From: JANQPX01 sp965204405
GTDB taxonomy: Bacteria > Pseudomonadota > Alphaproteobacteria > Geminicoccales > Geminicoccaceae
Direction of reading: 5' to 3'
DNA length: 64,000 nt
NCBI GenBank assembly: GCA_965204405.1
Contig: CBDBEN010000005.1
Coordinates: 1 to 64,000, forward strand
Position numbers and translations under genes: made by a program. This document shows, one piece after another, positions 1 through 7,944 of this stretch. Each line of letters begins with the position of its first letter. The stretch's first letter is position 1. Below the pieces are notes generated by a model. The model had not been told where the DNA came from, searched no databases, and saw only the letters and a program-made list of their open reading frames with translations.

Positions 1-207
1 TAATTGCCGAACATTGGGATCGCAGCTGAAGTCGCCGTAGCGGGCGAGCTCATAGTCCTCCCGCCGGCTCGGAAAATTTTTGTCGTGCAGGTGCGGTCCC
101 TGTTCCAGGCAGAGGATGCGCATCCGGGTCTCCACCAGAGACCAGGCGATCGCTGCGCCCGAAGCGCCAGCGCCGATGATCAGGACATCGACGGGTTCAT
201 TGGTCAT
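1..207 (-). CDS. GMC-family oxidoreductase, N-terminal part (cut by window edge)
   Basis: Only the first 69 codons are inside the window. The protein starts at the ATG at 207 and opens with an FAD-binding Rossmann motif, VLIIGAGASGAA (Gly12, Gly14, Gly17), followed about 20 residues later by LCLEQG, the acidic end of strand 2 that binds the FAD ribose. GMC oxidoreductases of this kind, often linked to a cytochrome, oxidise sugars or sugar alcohols. The gene lies 13 bp after a gluconate-2-dehydrogenase subunit-3-like gene, the usual partner of such a flavoprotein. It is the last visible gene of a sugar-uptake operon on the same strand, so sugar oxidation is the likely role. The substrate cannot be read from this fragment. 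Confidence 0.8.
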   Translation of the reverse strand, partial: MTNEPVDVLIIGAGASGAAIAWSLVETRMRILCLEQGPHLHDKNFPSRREDYELARYGDFSCDPNVRQL

Positions 208-220
208 GGCGTGGCTCCCC

Positions 221-676
221 TCAGACCGCCCGATAGCAGGGGCCGCGCTGCGAGACCGGGGCGGTCAGCGCCCGGATCTCATCGAGATCCTGCTCTGGCA
301 CGTCATAGCCATCGGGGTGAACCGGCTTCGGCGACAGGCCGAGAAGGCCGCGAATGTCGCCACGGCTGTAATAGCCCATATAGGTCTGGCGGATCAGGGC
401 TGCGAAGAAGTCTGGTGCGTCCTGCTCCAGTTGCTTGACCACATCGGCATCGAGGCGGATTCCGTCATCATCGACCAGGGCGGCCGTCCTCGCCAGCCCG
501 TCGGCGAACAGGCAGCCGAGTTCGGGATCGTCGGTGATACGCCCGCTGATGAAATCCGCAACACCCAGCGCTCCCGCAGCAGGGATGTTCCGCTCGGGAT
601 TGGCGGGAATGATCTGATCCAGGAGGGCTTCGAGCAGTCTCCGCTCGCTGTCATTCCAAAGATCCGAGCTGTTCAT
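221..676 (-). CDS. Gluconate 2-dehydrogenase subunit 3-like protein
   Basis: A 151-residue protein starting MNSSDLWNDSERRLLEALL. The pattern of a DRRLLEALLDQIIPAN-like opening, a central LALTAALVDDDG-like helix and a TYMGYYSRGDI segment fits the small third subunit of membrane-bound gluconate and related sugar dehydrogenases. In this family the small subunit is required for assembly or export of the GMC flavoprotein subunit, which is encoded immediately downstream. No obvious Tat signal is seen at this start. A longer reading would overlap the permease gene, so the ATG at 676, 11 bp after the permease stop, is preferred. Its co-transcription with an ABC sugar importer suggests oxidation of the imported sugar or a derivative. 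Confidence 0.75.
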   Translation of the reverse strand: MNSSDLWNDSERRLLEALLDQIIPANPERNIPAAGALGVADFISGRITDDPELGCLFADGLARTAALVDDDGIRLDADVVKQLEQDAPDFFAALIRQTYMGYYSRGDIRGLLGLSPKPVHPDGYDVPEQDLDEIRALTAPVSQRGPCYRAV

Positions 677-686
677 GCCATAACCC

Positions 687-1913
687 TCATCGTGTTTGGC
701 CGGCGCTATTGCGCGAAAGTGCGTCGATCGCGACGGCAAGCAGCAAAATTCCGCCGGAGAACATGAGCTTGTCGGCGGCCGATGCCCCGGAGAGATCGAG
801 GCCGTTGCCTAGCGAGCCGATCACCAGAGCGCCGAGAATGGCGTTCCAGACGGAGCCGCGTCCGCCGAAAAGGGAGGTGCCGCCGATAACGGCAGCACCG
901 ATCGCTTCCAGCAGCAGCGGGCCACCGGCAAAGGCGTTGAAGGAAACAGAGGCATAGCGGGAAGCACCGACGATGCCGCCGATCGCAGCCATCAGCCCGA
1001 CGATGCCAAACGCCGCGACGCGAATGCGCTTCACGTCCATGCCCACGCGCCTGGCACTCTCGGCATTGCCGCCGACGGCAAAGAGCGAGCGCCCGAACGG
1101 TGTCGAGGTCGTGATGAAACCGAGAAGCGCCGTCAAGCCCATCAAAAGCACCACCAGGATCGGAACCCCTCGATAGCTGTTCAGCGTCGCCACGGCGGCA
1201 AGCAGCAACAGTCCAAAAAAAGCGATCTGCCCCCAAAGGGCGGTAGCGCTTTCCAGTTCGAGGCCACGTTCCCGGCGCTGGCGCTGGCGCTTCAACAGAA
1301 TGGCGGCGAAGCCAATCAGGCAGAGTGCTGCCAGCAGCCAGCCGAGCGTCGGTGGCAAGGTCACGGTGGTGAGGCCCCGGACGATGGGATCGCGCATGTT
1401 GATGGCGCCTTGGATGCCTAGAATTTTCAGCATCAACCCCTGAAAACCGAGGAGACCGGCAAGCGTCACGACGAAGGACGGGATGCCGATATAGGCGACA
1501 AGGAGCCCTTGAGCCGTGCCCATGACGATGCCGAGGACCATGGCGATGATGCAGGCGACCCAGCCGGGAACACCGACGACGATCAGTACAGCGAGCAGGG
1601 CCGCGCAGACGCCGGCGGTGGCGGCGGCCGAGAGATCGATATCCCCAAGCAGCAGCACGATGGTGATGCCGACGGCAAGTGTGCCGACCACGGCCGATTG
1701 CATGAACAGGAAGTAGAAGTTGCGCGGGCTCAAAAACGCCGGCTGCGTCAGCCCGAAATAGATCCAGATGGCGACCAGGGCCAGCAGCACCGGTGCGAAC
1801 GAGCCGAACGTCGTCTCGCGAAGCTGCCGAAAACGCCCAGCGAGCGTAGGCTTACTTGAATTGGGTTCGGCCTGCATCGTGTTTTCAGCTTGCATGGCGC
1901 GTTGCATCGTCAA
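687..1913 (-). CDS. Sugar ABC transporter permease (XylH/RbsC type)
   Basis: A 408-residue inner-membrane protein with about ten hydrophobic segments, belonging to the BPD_transp_2 family that forms the channel of monosaccharide ABC importers. The family loop GTAQGLLVAYIGIPSFVVTL is visible in the middle, and GDIDLSAAAT matches the early conserved G-x-IDLS motif. The length and the long loop rich in Arg and Glu (RQRQRRERGLELES) resemble the xylose permease XylH more than the shorter RbsC. The gene overlaps the end of the ATPase gene, as expected in one transcript. With the binding protein and ATPase upstream it completes a carbohydrate importer, although the ATPase reading frame is interrupted. 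Confidence 0.88.
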   Translation of the reverse strand: MTMQRAMQAENTMQAEPNSSKPTLAGRFRQLRETTFGSFAPVLLALVAIWIYFGLTQPAFLSPRNFYFLFMQSAVVGTLAVGITIVLLLGDIDLSAAATAGVCAALLAVLIVVGVPGWVACIIAMVLGIVMGTAQGLLVAYIGIPSFVVTLAGLLGFQGLMLKILGIQGAINMRDPIVRGLTTVTLPPTLGWLLAALCLIGFAAILLKRQRQRRERGLELESATALWGQIAFFGLLLLAAVATLNSYRGVPILVVLLMGLTALLGFITTSTPFGRSLFAVGGNAESARRVGMDVKRIRVAAFGIVGLMAAIGGIVGASRYASVSFNAFAGGPLLLEAIGAAVIGGTSLFGGRGSVWNAILGALVIGSLGNGLDLSGASAADKLMFSGGILLLAVAIDALSRNSAGQTR

Positions 1914-2701
1914 GGCCGGTGGTCATCGCTACGACGATCTCATCGGGCGTGGTCTCATCAACCCGGAATGTGGCAACATTCCCGCCAAGGCGCATCACGC
2001 AGATGCGGTCGGCGACCTCGAAGACGTCCTTCAAATTGTGCGAGATATAGACGACGGCGTGATCAGTCTCGCGCAGGCGCTTCACCAGGTCGAGCACCTG
2101 ACGGGTCTGGGCGACACCGAGAGCAGCGGTCGGTTCATCCAGCAGCACGACCGAGCTTTCCGCCCCCACCGCGCGCGCGATCGCGATCGCCTGACGCTGG
2201 CCGCCGGAAAGGCCGCCGACCTTAGCGCGCACGGAATTCAATGTGCGCACTTGTAACCGCTCGATGGCGGCCATCGCTTTTTCCTCCATGGCGAGATCGT
2301 CGATTGGCCGGAGGAAAGCGGGGGAGGAATGACCAGCCCTCGGCGACAGGCTCGGCACCGAGCGAGAGGTTGGCCGAAACGTCGAGGTTTTCGCAAAGCG
2401 CCAGATCCTGATAAACGATCTGGATGCCGAGATCGGCAGCATCGTGAGGTGTCGCGATGGTGACCTGTTTGCCTTCCAGCTCGAAGCTGGCATCGTCGGC
2501 GACGAGGGATCCTGCGAGCACCTTCATCAGGGTCGATTTGCCGGCACCATTATCGCCGACCAGCGCCATGACCTCGCCGCGTGCCACCTCGAAATCGATG
2601 CCGCGCAACGCCTCGACACCACCGAAACGCTTTCGGACGCCGGTGGCGCGAAGATGGGCCGGCGGGGCCTTTTCACGCCCCGCCTTGTCGCCCGTCTGCA
2701 T
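1885..2701 (-). pseudogene. Sugar ABC transporter ATPase, interrupted by a frameshift
   Basis: Two overlapping reading frames together encode one single-domain sugar-importer ATPase of about 270 residues. The first, from the ATG at 2701 just after the binding-protein stop, carries the Walker A motif GDNGAGKST and the Q-loop (IVYQDLALCENLDV). The second carries the signature GLSGGQRQAIAIARA, Walker B VVLLDEPTAALG and the H-loop YISHNLKDVFE. The join falls near 2310-2335, where the + strand has five consecutive G residues (2320-2324). A single-base indel in this run explains the break. Flanking partners are intact, so it may be a recent mutation or a base-calling error. As written, the importer would lack a functional ATPase. 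Confidence 0.8.
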
Positions 2702-2706
2702 GAGCC

Positions 2707-3783
2707 TCAATTCGCGCAGAAAGTGGTCTCGGAGGCTGGACCTTCGCAGACCATCTCCTTGGTGATCGAGGTGTCGTTCTCGATCACATAGGCGACGCCC
2801 TCCTCACCGACCGCCGAGTAGGAGGCGACCGCGACGAAGTTGACGTCGGCACCCACGCCGTTCTTGACGGTATCCGGCGCCAGGTCCTTCCACTCCTCGC
2901 CGGCGACCAGCTTCGCCGTCACCTCGGCGGTCGCTGCCGCCATGTCGGCCAGCGGACGCCAGCCGCTCTGGGTCTGCTCACCAAGAAGGATGAGCTGCAG
3001 CGCCTGCACGGTGCAATCCAGACCCGATACCGGGACGGTGCCGGCCATGTCCTGCTCGGCCAGCGACGCGATCGCGGCACCGGCATTGCCGTCATTGGAC
3101 GAGACGACGCCCTGGACATTGTTGTCGAGCTGGGTCAGCGCCTGATCCATGGAGCGGCGCGCGATCGCCGGATCCCAGCCCTGAGTCCAGTTCTCATAGC
3201 CGAGAACGCGCTTGCCTGAATCGAACAGCGGCTGCAGTGCCCTGAGCTGGCCATTGTGGATCACCGCGGCGTTCGGATCGGTAGGCGAGCCCTTCAGCAG
3301 CACCAGCGTGTCGCCGTCCTTGGTGTTGTCGATCACATGCTGCGCCTGATCGAAGCCCATGCCTTCGAGGTCGGCCTGGACCCAGAACGTGGTGTGCTCG
3401 GAATTGATCATGCGGTCATAGGCGATGGTCGGCACGCCGGCCTCGGCGGCGCTCTCGGCGATGATCGCGGAGCTCTCACCGTCGATCGGAATGACCACCA
3501 GCACCTTCGCACCCTGGGTCAGCGCCTGCTCCGCCTGGCGCTGCTGGGTGGCGGTGTCGTTATTGGCGTTGAACACTTCGACTTTTACGTCGGGCGCAAT
3601 CTCCGCCATGCTGTCGACGAAGAATTTCGCGTCCTGGCTTTCCCAGCGAGGGTTGACGTTCTCCGGCAAGAGCAACGCCACCATGTCTTCAGCCGAGGCG
3701 GGCGAAGCACCTGCCGCAGCGAATGCCATGAGCACAGCCCCGGCACTGGCCTGGAGCAGTTGTCGTTTGGTCGTCTTGAGCAT
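2707..3783 (-). CDS. Periplasmic sugar-binding protein of ABC importer (XylF/RbsB type)
   Basis: This protein of about 358 residues starts at the ATG at 3783, which has a strong ribosome-binding site (GGAGGT) five bases upstream. A longer reading from 3816 is less likely. An N-terminal signal peptide ends near ASPASA-ED, so the mature protein is periplasmic. The sequence follows the type I periplasmic binding fold: VALLLPENVNPRWESQDAKF at the start, QALTQGAKVLVVIPID in the first lobe, and GVVSSNDGNAGAAIASL, the typical 'SNDGMA' ligand-loop region, in the second. It delivers a monosaccharide, plausibly xylose or a related sugar, to the adjacent permease. A GntR-type regulator gene lies directly upstream in the same orientation. 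Confidence 0.9.
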   Translation of the reverse strand: MLKTTKRQLLQASAGAVLMAFAAAGASPASAEDMVALLLPENVNPRWESQDAKFFVDSMAEIAPDVKVEVFNANNDTATQQRQAEQALTQGAKVLVVIPIDGESSAIIAESAAEAGVPTIAYDRMINSEHTTFWVQADLEGMGFDQAQHVIDNTKDGDTLVLLKGSPTDPNAAVIHNGQLRALQPLFDSGKRVLGYENWTQGWDPAIARRSMDQALTQLDNNVQGVVSSNDGNAGAAIASLAEQDMAGTVPVSGLDCTVQALQLILLGEQTQSGWRPLADMAAATAEVTAKLVAGEEWKDLAPDTVKNGVGADVNFVAVASYSAVGEEGVAYVIENDTSITKEMVCEGPASETTFCAN

Positions 3784-3822
3784 GTTAACCTCCATGATTG
3801 CTCGGTCTATTGCCACGTCTTT

Positions 3823-4554
3823 TCATTGGATCACCGTCGCCAGCCGGCGATTGGCGTCGGCCAGCAGCTTTTCCATCTGGTCCTCGGCCTTTTGTCCGTT
3901 GCGCCCGATGATCTGATCGGTCACAGCGCGATGAAACGGTATCGATTTTTCATTCTCGCGCGGATCGGCGTTGGTAAGGCGGATAGACGCCAACAAGGCG
4001 GAATAGATCACGCCCTCCATCGACAGCAAGAGTTCGTTATTGGCCGCCCGCAGGATCGCGCGGTGAAAGAGCGCGTCCGCCAGGACAAAGTCCTCGATCG
4101 CCCCCTTTTCCTGTTCCATGCGCGCCTGCGCTTCGGCGATCAGCGCGTGACCTTCTTCCGTGCCGCGCTCGGCCGCCCAGCGCGCCGCCTTGGGCTCAAT
4201 CACCAGGCGCACATCCATCAGCTGCCTTAGAAAGTCAGCGCTCGGCGGCGCCGATTGATGCCAGGCGAGCACGTCGTCGTCCAGGAGTCCCCAGCGCACC
4301 CGTTCCCGCACCCTGGTCCCGATCCCCCGGCGAACCTCCAAAAGCCCCTTGCCTACCAGAATCTTGACCGCATCCCGGATGACAGACCGGCTCACCTGAT
4401 AGCGATCGGCCAGCGCGCCTTCATCCTCCAAAAGCCCGCCGATCTGGTAACTGCCCGCAACGACCCGACGCCCGATTTCCCGCGCAATCTGAGTCGCAAG
4501 GCTGGGCGCGAGGCCGGAGGTTTCCTTCAGATCATAATAGAGCATCTCGGTCAT
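3823..4554 (-). CDS. GntR-family (FadR subfamily) transcriptional regulator
   Basis: A 243-residue DNA-binding protein. Residues about 20-90 hold a GntR winged helix (IAREIGRRVVAGSYQIGGLL, then DRYQVSRSVIRDAVKILVGKG), and the C-terminal half is the all-helical FCD ligand-binding domain (MDVRLVIEPKAARWAAERG, DALFHRAILRAANN, HRAVTDQIIGRN). FCD-type GntR proteins usually repress operons for uptake of sugars or sugar acids and are released by a metabolite. The gene is 39 bp upstream of the binding-protein gene on the same strand, so it probably heads and controls the operon. A 15-bp palindrome sits just upstream of its start. Confidence 0.9.
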   Translation of the reverse strand: MTEMLYYDLKETSGLAPSLATQIAREIGRRVVAGSYQIGGLLEDEGALADRYQVSRSVIRDAVKILVGKGLLEVRRGIGTRVRERVRWGLLDDDVLAWHQSAPPSADFLRQLMDVRLVIEPKAARWAAERGTEEGHALIAEAQARMEQEKGAIEDFVLADALFHRAILRAANNELLLSMEGVIYSALLASIRLTNADPRENEKSIPFHRAVTDQIIGRNGQKAEDQMEKLLADANRRLATVIQ

Positions 4555-4565
4555 AAGATAATATT

Positions 4566-4580
4566 AAACATATGATGTTT
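4566..4580. promoter_or_regulatory. Palindromic candidate operator upstream of the GntR gene
   Basis: The sequence AAACAT-ATG-ATGTTT is an inverted repeat of two 6-bp arms around a 3-bp centre, lying 12 bp upstream of the GntR start codon in an AT-rich patch. GntR/FadR proteins bind short palindromes at their own promoters, so this is a plausible autoregulatory site for the sugar operon. Binding is inferred from position and symmetry only. Confidence 0.45.
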
Positions 4581-4714
4581 GGCCGGTCAACGGTTTGGTG
4601 CCAGAGCAGTCAATGGCGTATACGTCGGGGCCGGATTCGCCCCAGACCTGCCCGAAAAGCGCATCGGACCCGCTACTCCCTGCTCTTGCCGGGTGGCTTT
4701 CGCGCGGTGTGGGC

Positions 4715-4890
4715 CTAACCCAGAGCGGTGCCCAGGGGGGCTTCTTTGAATGAGATCACCCGGTCGTTGGTGCTCATCATCCCGTCGATCCGGTCCATGT
4801 CGATGCTGGAGAGGGTGAAATCCATGACATTGAAATTAGCCCGGATGTTCTTGTGTTTGGTGGACATAGTGATGATCGGCCTGCACAACT
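4715..4890 (-). pseudogene. Remnant of an aldo/keto reductase (C-terminal end)
   Basis: Read on the minus strand, this stretch encodes PIITMSTKHKNIRANFNVMD followed by FTLSSIDMDRIDGM and a stop at 4715. It matches the C-terminus of 2,5-diketo-D-gluconate-reductase-type aldo/keto reductases, where the S-T-K motif contacts the NADPH 2'-phosphate and the N-F-x-V-x-D-F-x-L-S segment follows. The rest of the gene (about 230 residues) is absent; upstream sequence does not continue the family. It marks the left edge of the accessory island and may be a deletion scar left when the island inserted. Confidence 0.6.
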
Positions 4891-4967
4891 GTGCAATAGA
4901 GCGAAAGTCTGTTAACTGGGTCTATGCCCTCGCGTCCACGATTCATACTTCCAACCTAGGAAGTCGC

Positions 4968-6119
4968 TCACGTATTTCGCTCAGCTTCTTGCATGAGGCG
5001 TCGGGATTCCTCGATCCAGCTGGGCTTGGCGCGACCCTTGATCTTGATGGTATTCTCCTGGATCCAGCGAAGATTGCCTGGCGTCCAATTGGCGATCTGC
5101 CAAAAGTGGAAAATTCCTAGCTCGTGAAGCTCAGCTTGATAGGCAGGTCCGACGTCATCGATAAGCAAGAGGTTGTCAATCGGGCCCTGCGGATGCGTCA
5201 AGGTCTCGGGTTCAGTGGCCTCAGCCTCCGGCTTGCCCTTAAAGGTCCAGGCTGATGAAACCGACTCTGGCGAAACTGGAGATAGCAGAGCGACATTCTG
5301 TTTGCCGGGAACACGGAACCAATACTCGCCCTGCTCATGTTCCGGCATGACACCCCATCTCGGGGTGTGATTCCAATTGCTCGCAGCCGGAAGTAGATAA
5401 CTCGCAAGTTCCGTCATGGTGACATAGCTGTCTTCATTGAGGTCGCCTTTGCCGTTCAGCGCCTCCATGAGATAGCCTGTAAAATAGCTATAGCCGTGGG
5501 GACCGCCCGCTAGCACCTGTTCATGTTTCCCGCCTGCCGTCAGAAATTGGCGGGCCCGATTGGCGGATACCTTTTCGATATAGCGCGGATGGGTCTTCGC
5601 TTGAGGCTCACCAGCCTTTCTGCCGATGCTGCCACCATAGCAGGAATCAAAGATAAACAGCTGATGGCGGGCTTTCAGCATTTGCTCCGACAGCTCCCGC
5701 ATCTCCGCCATGGAGATCCAGGACGGGAAATCATCTGTGCCATCATAGGGAATAATGTGGCCATAATCGCGCCATCCGACTTCCCGTGTTTCGCCGTGGC
5801 CGGAGAAGAAAACCATGACGCGATCGCGGCCTGTCAGTTTTGGAGCGATCTCCCCGCCTAATGCCCAAAGGATGTTTTCTCGTGTCGCCTCTTCGCCGCA
5901 GAGCGTGGTGATCTCATAGCCTTGGGTTTCGAGAAACGCTTCGATCGCCCTTGCATCCTTTTTGCCGTAGCCCAGCGATGGCCAGGCTTGGTTTGCATAG
6001 TCATCGATGCCGACGACCAGCGCGTAGCTCTTGCCAAAGAGATTGCTCGCCGCTTGCACGGGACAAGCCAGGCAAACGAGACTGATCAGGAGTAAAACCG
6101 TTGAACGCAGGCGAATCAT
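4968..6119 (-). CDS. Secreted caspase-like protease with C-terminal NuoE-type helix-hairpin-helix domain
   Basis: A 383-residue protein. Residues 1-23 form a signal peptide ending CPVQA. Residues about 28-270 are a peptidase C14 (caspase/metacaspase) domain with both catalytic residues: His108 in FFSGHGE and Cys160 in FIFDSCYGG. The tail, about residues 311-380 (DNLLLIDDVGPAYQAELHEL, then IFHFWQIANWTP and KGRAKPSWIEES), closely resembles the helix-hairpin-helix extension of alphaproteobacterial NuoE. A protease carrying this respiratory-complex domain is unusual. The gene follows a membrane-protein gene by 81 bp on the same strand, suggesting a two-gene unit. The export signal implies action in the periplasm. 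Substrate and trigger are unknown. Confidence 0.8.
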   Translation of the reverse strand: MIRLRSTVLLLISLVCLACPVQAASNLFGKSYALVVGIDDYANQAWPSLGYGKKDARAIEAFLETQGYEITTLCGEEATRENILWALGGEIAPKLTGRDRVMVFFSGHGETREVGWRDYGHIIPYDGTDDFPSWISMAEMRELSEQMLKARHQLFIFDSCYGGSIGRKAGEPQAKTHPRYIEKVSANRARQFLTAGGKHEQVLAGGPHGYSYFTGYLMEALNGKGDLNEDSYVTMTELASYLLPAASNWNHTPRWGVMPEHEQGEYWFRVPGKQNVALLSPVSPESVSSAWTFKGKPEAEATEPETLTHPQGPIDNLLLIDDVGPAYQAELHELGIFHFWQIANWTPGNLRWIQENTIKIKGRAKPSWIEESRRLMQEAERNT

Positions 6120-6200
6120 CTCGAAATGTGATTTCTATTGAGCTGGCGGAGCAGTAGCGCAGGCGCTGGTATTCGCCTCGGCGAGTTCGAGGAGCCTGCG

Positions 6201-6887
6201 CTACTCGAAGTCCTGATCGAGTTCTAACCCTTTCAAAATGTCCAGCGCTTCTGGCAATCGGCACTTCTCGATCGGGATCGTCGCATAGGTGTTCACGTAG
6301 TCCGGATCCCGCGAACGCAGGCGAGCGGCGATAAAGGCCAAGGGTTCGGCGGCATCGAACCGATCTTCGTCGATCAAAATCTTGGCCACACCGTTCATGG
6401 GCTCGGCGGCGTTGATCAGAGGGATTTGCTTGAGATTGAGCGCATCCATGTAGAGCATTTTTGCGTTTGCCTTGTCGTCTCTAGCCAGGTGGGTATTGGC
6501 ATTGTTCATGAATTGCTCAAATTTCACGATGTCTGGGCTCTTGTAGAGTGCCGGAGTCCGGTCACCACGAAAAAAATTTTTAGCCTCACCTATCATGCCG
6601 ATAGTGCCAGCGGTCAGCGACACACAAAATGCAATGCCTAAAGCCATATTGGTGCGAAACCACGGTTTTGGTTTTGCAGATTCATGTTTGAAGGAGGCCG
6701 AATCTTCGGCAATGCCGGGAGCATGACGGCGTTGCGATGGTTCGACATGTTGAAAAGCATTGTTCGACTTCGCTACAAAGTAGAGGCAAAGCGCAAGGCA
6801 GAGCATCAAAATCGGCGAAGCCAATTGGAAAATGGCGAAAATTGGATCGAGGAACTTGAGAAGCTCTTCCACTTGATCGAAAGTCAT
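6201..6887 (-). CDS. Two-segment membrane protein with TPR-like tail, partner of the caspase
   Basis: A protein of about 228 residues from the ATG at 6887. Two hydrophobic segments are visible: FAIFQLASPILMLCLALCLY near residue 20 and MALGIAFCVSLTAGTIGMIG near residue 85, separated by a polar loop. The C-terminal half is predicted helical and repeat-like (NNANTHLARDDKANAKMLYM, AAEPMNGVAKILIDEDRFDA), resembling tetratricopeptide repeats. The family was not recognised. It precedes the caspase gene on the same strand, so it may anchor or sense for the protease. Base composition is lower in GC than the sugar operon, in line with transfer. Confidence 0.65.
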   Translation of the reverse strand: MTFDQVEELLKFLDPIFAIFQLASPILMLCLALCLYFVAKSNNAFQHVEPSQRRHAPGIAEDSASFKHESAKPKPWFRTNMALGIAFCVSLTAGTIGMIGEAKNFFRGDRTPALYKSPDIVKFEQFMNNANTHLARDDKANAKMLYMDALNLKQIPLINAAEPMNGVAKILIDEDRFDAAEPLAFIAARLRSRDPDYVNTYATIPIEKCRLPEALDILKGLELDQDFE

Positions 6888-6959
6888 ACCACTATATCGC
6901 ACATAAGTAGATAAAGTCCGATATAAAATACATTATAGATTGATTTTGCAGAAAGAGAA

Positions 6960-7420
6960 GCTCTTACTCATGCAACGCTTGAGGGCGACCTACGCCGCGG
7001 GGCAGCGCGGAACCTCGCGGAGCGCAATGCTAGGTTTCCGGGTCGGAACGCGAGCGGGCAGAACTTGAGCAGCAGCTCACCTCACTCGATATCGAGATAG
7101 TAGTGAGTGTGGAGGCGCGCAACCGGCTCCAAAATCAGGTTGCGGCGCTTGAGACCAGGCTCGCTACCATCAAGCAAGCACAAGCAGGCCTTGGCTGCAG
7201 CACAGCGGGATCTGGAGACCACAAGACAACAAAGAGCCGGTTTCCAAACCGCTTTCGAGCAACTTCGTCTGCAGACCGGCTGGCTTTGCCAGGTCGCCGG
7301 TTACCACAAAGACCGGTGCAGAAGCATTTAAGAGCTGTCTCTGCCCGCTGGATATGGTGACTGAACTCCGTCGTAGGTTGGAGAGGATCTCGCCTGAGGA
7401 AACTGATGGCGGAAACGGTG
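6960..7420 (+). pseudogene. Degenerate coiled-coil gene remnant
   Basis: Fragments in shifting frames read as charged heptad-like helix: LEQQLTSLDIEIVVSVEARN then RLQNQVAALETRLATIKQAQ near 7075-7185, and AAAQRDLETTRQQRAGFQTA in another frame near 7190-7260. No frame stays open across the stretch and no start or ribosome site was found. The parent protein was probably a long coiled-coil protein, but the family cannot be identified. It sits at the edge of the IS-rich part of the island. Confidence 0.35.
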
Positions 7421-7432
7421 CTATAAGGCAGC

Positions 7433-7940
7433 GATTTTGATGCACTTACGTTCGATGTTTATGGCACCATTCTCAAGTGGGAGCCGGAGATTACTGACTT
7501 TCTTCACGACTGGGTCACTGGTGTCAATTTAGAGGCCTCAAAAGCAGAACTCCTCGACATTTAGAACCGCGTTCGCCAACCGATTCAGCCCCAAAGGCCA
7601 GTACTGCGATATCCTGAAATCCTTATGCAGACGTATGATGCCGTCGCCACAGCATTCGGTCATGAACCAAACCAACATCTACGGGAGACGTTCGGGCGTA
7701 TTGCTGAGAAGTATCTTGCCTTTCTCGACTGCATCGGCGCTCTAAACACGCTCAGATCAGATGGTTTCGTGCGGGGCGTGCTGAGCTATATCGATGACGC
7801 TTTGTTCAAGCGCGCCATGATTGCTGCAGGAACTTCATTCGATGTCGTCGTGACCCCAGAACGGGTGGGAGTCTAAAAGCCAGATGCCGCGCACTTTTGG
7901 GCTGCTCTATCCGATCTTCTTGCGAAGCGTAGGCGTCACC
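7433..7940 (+). pseudogene. Broken type II haloacid dehalogenase (HAD superfamily)
   Basis: One frame carries the HAD motif I (DFDALTFDVYGTILKWEPEI; nucleophile Asp in FDVYGT), then PIQPQRPVLRYPEILMQTYD, KRAMIAAGTSFDVVVTPERV and KPDAAHFWAALSDLLAK, the order found in L-2-haloacid dehalogenases. Two in-frame stops interrupt it: TAG at 7561 and TAA near 7875, the latter where the family has Tyr before Lys-Pro-Asp. The start codon is missing, and the 3' end is replaced by an IS1182 remnant at about 7945. Shortened spacing between motifs also points to internal deletions. It is not functional. Confidence 0.7.
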
Positions 7941-7944
7941 GGCG

